This document shows positions 1-5,522 of a DNA stretch of 11,656 bases, one piece after another (within the stretch, counting starts at the first letter, position 1; every line of letters begins with the position of its first letter). The stretch comes from an uncultured Parasphingopyxis sp. (GTDB lineage Bacteria; Pseudomonadota; Alphaproteobacteria; Sphingomonadales; Sphingomonadaceae): positions 1 through 11,656 of the forward strand of contig CAJQMX010000116.1 of the NCBI GenBank assembly GCA_905479515.1. The letters are read 5' to 3'. Position numbers and translations under genes: made by a program. A model generated the notes under the pieces. That model worked only from the letters and a program-made list of their open reading frames with translations, had not been told where the DNA came from and did no database searches.

Positions 1-1
1 C

Positions 2-235
2 GGCGTCATCAAGCTGGTCGCGGATGCGAAGACCGACCGCCTCCTGGGCGGACAGATCGCGGCGCCCGAAGGGTCTGATGCGATTCAGACGCTGGCTATG
101 GCGTTGAAGTTCGGCATGACGAGCAAGGCGCTTGGCGAGACGATCTTCCCATACCTGACAACTGTTGAAGGGCTAAAGCTGGCGGCGCAAACCTTCGACA
201 AGGACGTGGCGAAACTTTCGTGCTGCGCAGGCTAA
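2..235 (+). CDS. merA: Mercuric reductase MerA, C-terminal part (5' end outside window)
   Basis: The frame is open from the left edge and gives the last 77 residues of a flavoprotein disulfide reductase. The stretch FPYLTTVEGLKLAAQTF followed by DKDV and the terminal Cys-Cys-Ala-Gly is diagnostic of MerA: the C-terminal vicinal cysteines receive Hg(II) and pass it to the active site of the partner subunit, and the Tyr in FPYLT is a conserved active-site residue. MerA is a cytosolic NADPH-dependent enzyme that reduces Hg(II) to volatile Hg(0). The end is normal and undamaged. It is the only plus-strand gene seen and it converges with the minus-strand methyltransferase gene, with about 60 bp between the two stops. 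No merB, merD or merE follows it here, so this is probably the 3' border of a mer operon. Confidence 0.95.
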   Translation, partial: GVIKLVADAKTDRLLGGQIAAPEGSDAIQTLAMALKFGMTSKALGETIFPYLTTVEGLKLAAQTFDKDVAKLSCCAG

Positions 236-295
236 GATCGACATTGAACGCAACAAGGCCTCGCCAGCCCTGGGGTTTCCGGGGAGGCGGATCAA

Positions 296-1051
296 TCAGA
301 CTTGTCGCTCCGTTCCTCGATATGATTCATTCCTGTCGCCTGCTACGGAAAGATATTTCACGGCGGCGTGCCAGCTCAGGAAGCGCAGCTGGAGTTTCAC
401 GAGCCATGGAAACGGTGTCACTTTCAACCGGTTGCAGTCATCAAACAAGGATCGGCACTGTGAATTGTAGTAGATGATTTCGACGCGATAGCCGCGATCA
501 ATATGGGCTTCTATCCAGTTTACGACCCCTTCCATGACGGGCTGGGTGAAAGGATTATACAGAAAAACGATCAGGTCACTTTCGGGCGGACTGTAGGTGG
601 CCGCATCCTGACTGATGATCGTCCATGAAATCCCGGGAGATGATCTGAAAACCTGTCCGAGGTTATACCGGGCAGCTTCAGCGATTTCGCCAGCAAATTC
701 CACGCCGATCAGGCGATCGAATCCAAGCTCCGCCGCCTTGATCAGAACGCGTCCCTTGCCACAGCCCAGATCCAGAAACGTCGTCGAGCTGGCACGCGCA
801 CGACTGGGTTTAAGCAGGGCTTCGACAAGCTTTATAGGGGTCGGTTCATAGTCGATTGCGTGCGCTTTGTGTTGATGCTCGAAATCAAGCGTTTCGAGCG
901 CGACGGAGGTTCTTGTGTCGATCGCATGTATCGTGTCGAACCTTGAGTTGAATGTCTCATGATATCTGAAAATCAGGCCGGCATGGACGCGGCGGGCCAC
1001 GCCGGACAAACCATCCTCTTTCAGGGTCTGTGCTATTTTTGTTCTTGTCAT
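296..1051 (-). CDS. Class I SAM-dependent methyltransferase, substrate unknown
   Basis: The protein has about 251 residues. A clear SAM-binding motif I, FLDLGCGKGR, lies near residues 92-101, followed by an acidic motif II region (IGVEF) about 15 residues later and a strand-loop LIVFLYNPF near residues 160-168 where motif IV is expected. No membrane segment or signal peptide is visible, so it is probably cytosolic; the substrate cannot be read from the sequence. I chose the ATG at 1051 because AGGA lies 9 nt upstream of it. The other ATG, at 1060, directly abuts that AGGA and would have no spacing. It lies about 50 bp downstream of the CusF-type lipoprotein gene on the same strand, so it may be the last gene of the metal cluster. 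A role in metal resistance is not evident. Confidence 0.8.
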   Translation of the reverse strand: MTRTKIAQTLKEDGLSGVARRVHAGLIFRYHETFNSRFDTIHAIDTRTSVALETLDFEHQHKAHAIDYEPTPIKLVEALLKPSRARASSTTFLDLGCGKGRVLIKAAELGFDRLIGVEFAGEIAEAARYNLGQVFRSSPGISWTIISQDAATYSPPESDLIVFLYNPFTQPVMEGVVNWIEAHIDRGYRVEIIYYNSQCRSLFDDCNRLKVTPFPWLVKLQLRFLSWHAAVKYLSVAGDRNESYRGTERQV

Positions 1052-1100
1052 TGTCGTCATTCCTGTTACGCGTTAGAGAACGGTGTCGGAGCATGCCGCC

Positions 1101-1544
1101 TTACGGACCTGGAGGGATGTCCCGATGAAGCGTTTCAAGATCCGGGCAGCCGGGGCCATTCGCGGGAATGCTACAAATTTCCATGATGCGATGAGAACCG
1201 TCCCGGCCCCGTTTGACCTGGAAGATCACGTCATCGCCTTCAGAGAGGTCAGTCAGCTCAACATCGCCCATTAAAGCGAAACTCATGGTCATCGCGCCCA
1301 TGGCGATGCCTTCGAAAGGGCCATGGTCGATGGTGACCCGGCCGTCGTCGCGATCAAGGGATGAGATCCTGCCCGTGGCCCGTCCAGTATCGCCGGGCAT
1401 AGCTTCATCTGCCTGTTCGAACGGTTCAGGCCTGGTCTGCTCCGCAGGGCCGGATGCTGGCGGCGTTCGGCTTTCGGGGTCACTGCAGGCTGTCAGGGTA
1501 ACGGAACCTAACAAGAAGGCGGTAATCAGAATTCTTTGAGTCAT
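1101..1544 (-). CDS. CusF-domain copper/silver-binding lipoprotein
   Basis: A 147-residue protein with a lipoprotein signal (hydrophobic stretch at residues 5-16, lipobox LTAC, acylated Cys20), then a Pro/Glu-rich linker and a CusF-type OB-fold domain at about residues 56-125. CusF proteins carry Cu(I)/Ag(I) in the periplasm to the CusCBA pump using one His, two Met and a Trp. Here His74, Met85 and Met87 (GAMTMSF) are present, but the Trp position is Met82. The C-terminal tail has two extra cysteines (about 124 and 133). The likely location is anchored to a membrane and facing the periplasm. AGGA lies 7 nt before the ATG. It follows the Met-rich CusF paralogue at a distance of 100 bp, with a strong hairpin in between. 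The family assignment is firm; the metal specificity is inferred. Confidence 0.85.
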   Translation of the reverse strand: MTQRILITAFLLGSVTLTACSDPESRTPPASGPAEQTRPEPFEQADEAMPGDTGRATGRISSLDRDDGRVTIDHGPFEGIAMGAMTMSFALMGDVELTDLSEGDDVIFQVKRGRDGSHRIMEICSIPANGPGCPDLETLHRDIPPGP

Positions 1545-1581
1545 TGGGATTTCCTGGTGAACTAATCGGGAGACGCAGGCA

Positions 1582-1606
1582 TTCCGGCCGCGGAACGCGG
1601 CCGGAA
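1582..1606. other. Perfect 11-bp stem-loop between the two cusF-like genes
   Basis: TTCCGGCCGCG, loop GAA, then the exact reverse complement. The flanks CAGG (1576-1579) and CCTG (1607-1610) can extend the stem across a 2-nt bulge. There is no T tract after the stem on the minus strand, so it is not a standard intrinsic terminator for the upstream cusF-like gene. It could be an mRNA-stabilising or 3'-end-protecting hairpin that sets different levels of the two proteins. That function is inference. Confidence 0.6.
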
Positions 1607-1644
1607 CCTGATTTACGAATTTTTTGCTTTAAACAGAGGACCGG

Positions 1645-2145
1645 CTAGTGATCGGTGTCGTCATGATCCTTGCCTGACATGCCGGACATGGATCCCTGTC
1701 CGCCCATGTTGCAGTCCATCATGCCTTTGCCTTTCATCATCGACATCATGGATTGCTTGAAAGCATCCGGATCGCCGCCGATCGGCATCATCATGGCGAT
1801 ATCATAATTGTCGCTGTCGTCCTGCTTGAGCATGAAATGGACGTTGTCGCCATTCTCGAATTTGTCGAGCGCAACCATTCCGCCGACCTCGAAGTCCATT
1901 GTCATTTCACCCCAGCCGATCTTCTTGATCGGATCGTGTGAAATATTGACGGTTCGGGCATCCAGATCGACGCCGTTAATGACGCCAAAGCCGGGCGCCA
2001 TGTCGCCGCAGCAGCTCATGCCGGACATGTCCATGTCTTTCATGCTGTCCATTTTCATGCCGGCGTCCTGGGCGAGCGCCGGACCGATCAGGGCCAGTCC
2101 GAGGATTGCGCCTGTGACTGCTGTCTTTCTGACGAGGGTTTTCAT
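1645..2145 (-). CDS. Periplasmic Met-rich CusF-domain copper-binding protein
   Basis: A 166-residue protein with a Sec signal peptide (cleavage probably after ALA at residues 23-25). A Met/Asp-rich segment with a Cys-Cys pair at 45-46 leads into a CusF-type domain at about residues 54-120. The canonical ligands are all present: His70, Trp78, Met81 and Met83 in HDPIKKIGWGEMTMDF, very close to the pattern of E. coli CusF. The C-terminal tail is again rich in Met and ends in His/Asp residues; about two dozen Met residues occur in all, which suits Cu(I)/Ag(I) sequestration. GGAAG lies just upstream of the ATG. It sits downstream of the 71-residue membrane peptide gene, with a 94-bp gap that may hold its own promoter. 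It is probably a periplasmic metallochaperone or buffer for a Cus-type pump that is incomplete here. Confidence 0.88.
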   Translation of the reverse strand: MKTLVRKTAVTGAILGLALIGPALAQDAGMKMDSMKDMDMSGMSCCGDMAPGFGVINGVDLDARTVNISHDPIKKIGWGEMTMDFEVGGMVALDKFENGDNVHFMLKQDDSDNYDIAMMMPIGGDPDAFKQSMMSMMKGKGMMDCNMGGQGSMSGMSGKDHDDTDH

Positions 2146-2239
2146 CGTTTTCTTCCTTTTTGATTGTCTGGCGCGGCTTTCAACAGAGGCCCCCGATGCG
2201 CGCCGGGACGGGGGAATAGGGTGGATGGATACGGGACTA

Positions 2240-2455
2240 TTATTTCGACCTCAGATATTTGATGAGGGCAGCGATCCCGAGGATGAGGAGGAGCACAGCA
2301 AGCAGCATAAACACCGTGCCGAACAGGCCGCCACCCATCATGCCGCCGTCGATCATCATTCTGCCTGATGAGCGATCCTGCGCGGCCGCCGGCAGCATGG
2401 CGCCACTCAGAAGCAGTGGAATCAAAAGCGGAATTTTCAACGGGTGTCTCGTCAT
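2240..2455 (-). CDS. Small Met/Gly-rich membrane protein of the copper cluster
   Basis: A 71-residue protein with a cleavable-looking N-terminal hydrophobic segment (residues 7-25, ending AAA before Gln26), a short Met/Gly segment (MMIDGGMMGGG, 33-43) and one transmembrane helix (about 44-66) with a basic end, KYLRSK. Its start overlaps the stop of the cusA fragment as ATGA, and GGAG lies 7 nt upstream, so it is translationally coupled to that frame. Such short Met/Gly peptides are commonly seen beside copper-export genes; I do not know a proven function. Met residues on the outer face could hold Cu(I), but this is inference. Confidence 0.7.
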   Translation of the reverse strand: MTRHPLKIPLLIPLLLSGAMLPAAAQDRSSGRMMIDGGMMGGGLFGTVFMLLAVLLLILGIAALIKYLRSK

Positions 2456-3480
2456 GGTTTTTCTCCTTCGGGGGTGAATGAGCCGGCCCGGTTATCCGGT
2501 TCGGCCCGGGGTAAATCTGATGGAATCTGCAGCCCGAGCCGGATGTGGTAGATGGCCGGGATCACGATCAGGGAGAGCATGAGGGTTGAGGCCATGCCGC
2601 CAAGCATGGGCAGGGCAATCCGGCGCATGACGTCCGATCCGAGGCCGTCGGTCAGGAAGATCGGGGCAAGACCTGCAAAAATGGTCGTGACCGTCATCAA
2701 CTTCGGCCTGACGCGCATGGCCGCGCCCTTGCTGACAGCTGCGAAAAGCTGGCTCCTGTCAGACGGGTTCGCCTTGCGGACTTCCGCGTCGATATAGAGC
2801 AGCATCACGACGGCCGTCTCGACCGCGATGCCGCCCAGGGCGATGAAACCGACCGCGACGGCTACTGACAGATTGTAGCCTGCCAACCAGACGGCCCACA
2901 TTCCGCCGACCAGACCGAAAGGCAGGCTGGCCATGATGATCAGGGTCCGGTCGAGCCGGCCGAAATGTAGCATCAGCAGCAGGAAGATCAGTGCAATTGC
3001 AGCTGGAATGGCGATTCTAAGCCGCGCATTCGCTTCCTGCATCTGTTCATACTGGCCGGAGAACTCCACCGCATAACCCGCAGGCAGGTCGACGGCGTCG
3101 CCAATGACCTGTCTGGCGTCTGCAACATAGCTGCCCATATCCCGGTCCGCGATGTCGACGAAAACCCAGCCAGTCAGTCTGGCATTTTCTGATCGGATCA
3201 TTGGCGGGCCTTCCGTATAGGAAATGTCCGCCAGTTCGCTGAGAGGGATATGGGCGCCGGACGGGGCGGGCACGAGTATCTCTTCCAGGTCTGTGGCGCT
3301 CTCACGAAATGGCCGATCATAGCGCAGGATGATGTCATAGCGTTCCCGGCCCTCGACAGACTGGGAGAGCGTCATGCCGCCCAAGGCGGTTTGGATCACG
3401 GACTGGAAGGCTGCCATGTCGATATTCCGCCGGGCGAGTTCGCCCCTGTCCGGCGTGATCTCGAGATATTTGCCGCCCAT
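2452..3480 (-). pseudogene. cusA: 5'-truncated CusA/SilA-type HME-RND efflux pump (C-terminal third)
   Basis: The 342-residue frame matches the C-terminal third of CusA: the end of the porter domain, including GPPMIRSENARLTGW and an SGQYEQM motif, then TM8-TM12 (about 154-172, 179-200, 203-229, 262-276 and 288-313) with the RND-typical RVRPKLMT and the IVIPAIYH end. CusA proteins run to about 1,050 residues. Roughly the first two thirds are missing here, including TM1-7 with the proton-relay Asp and the upstream Met relay. The resemblance starts at or near the Met of MGGKY, and immediately upstream lies the end of the DUF305 gene instead of cusA. No ribosome-binding site fits the ATG at 3480 (the nearest GGAGG is about 30 nt away). 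The frame itself is undamaged, so truncation looks recent or the fragment is still under selection. It is not a working pump alone. Confidence 0.88.
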
Positions 3481-3506
3481 GGGTCTGACTGGACGTGGAA
3501 GGCGCG

Positions 3507-4061
3507 TTAGTCCTCCGCGATGGCTGCCCCGGCAGCGTCGTCTGGATTGAGCGTGCCTTCAAAGGGGGGAACCGGGCGGCTGGCCGCCTCGCTTTCCGTC
3601 GATGCCGGGCCATTCTCCGCGATGTCGGAAATCAGCCATTCCATTTCCTTGATCTCGCGGCGCTGCGCCGTGATGATCTCGTCGGCAAGCTCGCGCACAC
3701 GGACATCCTCGATGCCGGCGCGTTCACTTGTCATGATGGCAATGGAGTGGTGAGGGATCATCGCTTTCATGTAGGACCGGTCGTCGACGGTGCTCTGGCT
3801 GCGCACCAGCCAGAGGGCCAGGACGAACACGACCGCAGCGCCAATGAAAATGCCAAAGTTGATCCGGCTGTCCTTGTACATGTTGAGCATGAAGCTCAGC
3901 ATCACGACGGCCATCGCGGCGCCCATGATGAAAGCCATGTAGAAGCGTGTCTCGCTCCAGCGAACATGCTCCCACGCATAGGTGTTGAGGTACATCAGTC
4001 CAAACATCACGATCATCGATGTGATGATCATTGCGCCAAACCGCCAATAACTGTTCTTCAT
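3507..4061 (-). CDS. DUF305 membrane protein, metal-cluster associated
   Basis: About 184 residues: three predicted membrane helices (about 7-26, 41-60 and 67-86), then a DUF305 region with the signature MIPHHSIAIM (101-110) and a helical segment (AQRREIKEMEWLI), and a Pro/acidic tail. DUF305 proteins are ferritin-like helical proteins often found with copper and silver resistance genes; the paired His and flanking Met residues are plausible ligands. The biochemical role is unknown to me. Start choice is uncertain: AGGAGG at 4077-4082 abuts an ATG at 4076, lies 9 nt from a GTG at 4067 and 15 nt from the ATG at 4061. Remembered homologues begin close to MKNSYWRF, favouring 4061 or 4067. The gene ends 26 bp before the cusA fragment begins. 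Confidence 0.85.
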   Translation of the reverse strand: MKNSYWRFGAMIITSMIVMFGLMYLNTYAWEHVRWSETRFYMAFIMGAAMAVVMLSFMLNMYKDSRINFGIFIGAAVVFVLALWLVRSQSTVDDRSYMKAMIPHHSIAIMTSERAGIEDVRVRELADEIITAQRREIKEMEWLISDIAENGPASTESEAASRPVPPFEGTLNPDDAAGAAIAED

Positions 4062-4083
4062 ATCCACTTTCAACATCCTCCTT

Positions 4084-4100
4084 ATACAGTGGTGGGGTAT
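4084..4100. promoter_or_regulatory. Possible CsoR/RcnR-like operator upstream of the DUF305 gene
   Basis: Read on the minus strand the 17-bp segment is ATACCCCACCACTGTAT: an ATAC/GTAT inverted repeat with a C-rich half. It sits directly before the ribosome-binding site of the DUF305 gene. Operators of the copper sensor CsoR and its relatives are ATAC/GTAT-flanked G/C-tract palindromes, so the match is suggestive. The inner symmetry is poor and no csoR gene is in the window. Confidence 0.25.
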
Positions 4101-4139
4101 TTCCACGACTAACGGAGAAGTGTGTGAACAGGTTCCGAG

Positions 4140-4334
4140 TTAATCCGATTTTTGAATTCCGCCTGTAATTGGACCATCCATTTGGTTTCGCATCAGGAGG
4201 AAAATGAATGATGCCGAGCACGAAATCAGCAGGAAACCATTGAGTGTTTCCAGTCCGGCCAGGAACCGTGAATGTCCGGTTGGATAGATATCGCCCAGCC
4301 CAAGCGATGCGTAGTTGACGAGGGATTTCCCAGT
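4140..4334 (-). pseudogene. K+-channel-like pore fragment (decayed ion-channel gene)
   Basis: On the minus strand this frame encodes about 64 residues containing VNYASLGLGDIYPTG, a potassium-channel selectivity-filter pattern (T/S-x-G-x-GD-x-x-P), followed by a hydrophobic helix (residues LETLNGFLLISCSASFIFLL) and a short polar tail ending at a TAA. That matches the pore helix, filter and last transmembrane helix of small two-TM ion-channel proteins. The frame is preceded at once by two in-frame TGA codons (4335-4340), so the N-terminal helices are missing. An adjacent frame upstream (4360-4467) gives a 35-residue peptide that may be the remnant of the N-terminal part, but this is weak. It lies just upstream of the DUF305 gene and suggests insertion or deletion damage at this end of the cluster. 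Confidence 0.6.
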
Positions 4335-4340
4335 TCATCA

Positions 4341-4790
4341 AGGCTGCGAAACCGGCGAATTATATTGGGACGATATCGCCGGTGATGACGAATATCCTTG
4401 GGCGTTGGATGAGCCAGCGCCGTTTATCTTCCTCAAGCCGAACTGAGCGTCTGGCCAGCGTTTTCATCAGCGCTCGCTTTTAAGCTCAGAAATACACGTG
4501 GCAAGTAAATTGACGATACTGACAGGTTTTGAAGGGCGGCGTGAAGATAAAAGCACAACCTAACCGCTCATCCGTTCGCGCGTGGGTCGTGGATTGATTT
4601 GTCAGACTTTTTGCAAAATGGATGCGACTCATGCAAAGAAACATCGGGATGTAGATCATGCACTAGGGGGACGAACTGGCGGCCGCGTATGCGTATTGCG
4701 GATTTTAGTGCGATGTTAAGCTTGCTTCATTCGGTGTTAAGGCGAGTAGCTAAAACGGGCTCAATAGCGGCGTTGCTCTGAAAACGGGTT
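4341..4790. other. Intergenic stretch with no convincing gene
   Basis: No frame here looks like a real protein. A 35-residue minus-strand frame (4360-4467, beginning MKTLARR) might be the other end of the broken ion-channel gene. A 60-codon plus-strand frame (4599-4781) is Cys/Arg-rich with no recognisable motif and no good ribosome-binding site. The segment is less GC-rich than its surroundings around 4485-4660. GCTCTGAAAACGGG at 4775-4788 resembles part of a Tn3/Tn21-type terminal inverted repeat, but without a partner or a transposase gene. I read this stretch as a decayed junction between the copper cluster and the genes to its right. Confidence 0.4.
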
Positions 4791-4791
4791 G

Positions 4792-4822
4792 CTGACCTCG
4801 GCAATACTGTCGCCGAGGTCAG
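4792..4822 (-). terminator. Intrinsic terminator of the EF-hand gene
   Basis: A perfect 11-bp inverted repeat, CTGACCTCGGC and GCCGAGGTCAG, with a 9-nt loop, lies 25 bp past the stop of the EF-hand gene on the minus strand. After the stem the minus strand reads CAACCCGTTTT, so the T run is short and 6 nt away; termination may be partial. Confidence 0.6.
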
Positions 4823-4846
4823 TAGGACTTAACCGATTGGTATGCC

Positions 4847-5374
4847 TTACATGCCGCGATTGTGCTGCTGGAGCTCCTGAAAAGTGAGATACCCATCATC
4901 ATCGGCGTCTGCTTCCAGAAAGACGTGCTCGGTGAATGCGTCATGCTCGCTGAGGGTCACAACACCGTCGCCGTCGCTGTCCATGAGTCGGAAACGTGCT
5001 TTCTTGCGCAGGTCGGCCTGCTCACGCATTTTCGCCCGGCGCGCATGATGGCCGGCGCCATAGGGGCCTGGTCCGAGCTGCGCGCCTTGAAAATCCTCAA
5101 GCGTCAGACCGTCGCCATTGGCATCCATCAGCGCGAAATTCGCGCTGTGCCAGGCATCAAACTCTGCGCGGCTGAGTAGACTGTCACCGTCAAGATCGTG
5201 TTCTTGCATCCTGCTGCGTAGGCCAAGGTGCAGTCGAACGCCGTCGCGCTCTGTCATGTGTGCCGCTGGTTCTTTTTCCAGCTGAGGGTTTGGGGTTTCA
5301 GCTGCGGCAATGCTCGTCAGGAGTAACGAAGTGGTGAGCAAGGTTGAGATAAGACGTGTAGCTTTGTGTTTCAT
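4847..5374 (-). CDS. Secreted EF-hand calcium-binding protein
   Basis: A 175-residue protein with a Sec signal peptide (hydrophobic segment about residues 8-24, cleavage probably after IAAA). Four EF-hand-like loops follow. Loop 1 (60-71, DLDGDSLLSRAE), loop 3 (132-143, DSDGDGVVTLSE) and loop 4 (156-167, DADDDGYLTFQE) are canonical 12-residue loops with Asp at 1, 3 and 5 and Glu at 12. Loop 2 (DANGDGLTLEDF) appears one residue short and lacks the final Glu. It is probably a periplasmic Ca2+-binding protein; partner unknown. I chose the ATG at 5374 because GGAG lies 6 nt upstream; the in-frame ATG at 5386 lacks a good site. It is monocistronic: a terminator hairpin follows, and an FNR-like box lies upstream. 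Confidence 0.85.
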   Translation of the reverse strand: MKHKATRLISTLLTTSLLLTSIAAAETPNPQLEKEPAAHMTERDGVRLHLGLRSRMQEHDLDGDSLLSRAEFDAWHSANFALMDANGDGLTLEDFQGAQLGPGPYGAGHHARRAKMREQADLRKKARFRLMDSDGDGVVTLSEHDAFTEHVFLEADADDDGYLTFQELQQHNRGM

Positions 5375-5390
5375 GACACACTCCATGAAG

Positions 5391-5421
5391 GCCTGACCGT
5401 GACACGGTCAGGCGTTTTTTT
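5391..5421 (+). terminator. Perfect hairpin with T tract, plus-strand orientation, in the EF-hand gene leader
   Basis: GCCTGACCGT, loop GAC, ACGGTCAGGC, then G and seven T residues: a textbook intrinsic terminator for transcription in the plus direction. No plus-strand gene ends here, so it would stop antisense or read-through transcription. Seen from the minus strand the same hairpin lies in the 5' leader of the EF-hand mRNA, its base only about 16 nt from the chosen start, and could affect translation. Confidence 0.6.
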
Positions 5422-5463
5422 CCAAAGCCGGTTTGTTTGATAAAGCATGGCGACCCTGCCGGT

Positions 5464-5477
5464 TTGATTTCTATCAA
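5464..5477. promoter_or_regulatory. Perfect FNR/FixK-type box upstream of the EF-hand gene
   Basis: TTGATTTCTATCAA matches the FNR/Anr/FixK consensus TTGAT-N4-ATCAA at every fixed base, and the symmetry extends one base further on each side (TTTGAT/ATCAAA, 5463-5478). Its centre is about 96 bp before the EF-hand start. A TTTATC/TTATCA sequence at 5438-5444 on the minus strand lies about 30 bp downstream of the box centre, close to the spacing expected for a -10 element when FNR binds near -41. The site suggests activation under low oxygen. The regulator is not in the window. Confidence 0.65.
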
Positions 5478-5497
5478 AAAGACCGTTGGGACCGGTC
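5476..5497 (-). terminator. Weak intrinsic terminator after the phosphoribosyl operon
   Basis: On the minus strand GACCG, a 7-nt loop and CGGTC are followed at once by TTTTT, 26 bp after the stop of the PRPP synthetase gene. The stem is only 5 bp, so termination may be leaky. The T run overlaps the FNR-like box. Confidence 0.4.
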
Positions 5498-5522
5498 AAA
5501 CTGCGCGCCCTCTTTGCAGCGG

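Noticed and set aside
236..295. GCCTCGCC...GGGGAGGC imperfect hairpin between merA and the methyltransferase, considered as a two-way terminator
   Set aside because: The stem has a mismatch, the loop is long and no T tract follows on either strand.
871..894. TTGAT...ATCAA within the methyltransferase gene, considered as a second FNR box
   Set aside because: The half-sites are 7 nt apart instead of 4 and lie inside a coding region.
2190..2214. Inverted repeat CCCCCG...CGGGGG between the 71-residue membrane protein and the Met-rich CusF gene, considered as a terminator
   Set aside because: A 6-bp stem with a 13-nt loop and no T tract on either strand; not supportable as a terminator.
1808..2368. 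A 186-codon plus-strand frame
   Set aside because: It is antisense to the Met-rich CusF gene and the membrane peptide, both of which have signal peptides, motifs and ribosome-binding sites.
3724..4341. A 205-codon minus-strand frame starting MMNWEIPRQ
   Set aside because: It lies out of frame over the DUF305 gene for most of its length and has no protein-like pattern; the real signals in that DNA are DUF305 and the channel pore fragment in other frames.
4599..4781. A 60-codon plus-strand frame with several Cys and Arg
   Set aside because: No ribosome-binding site, no recognisable motif, and atypical composition; treated as non-coding.
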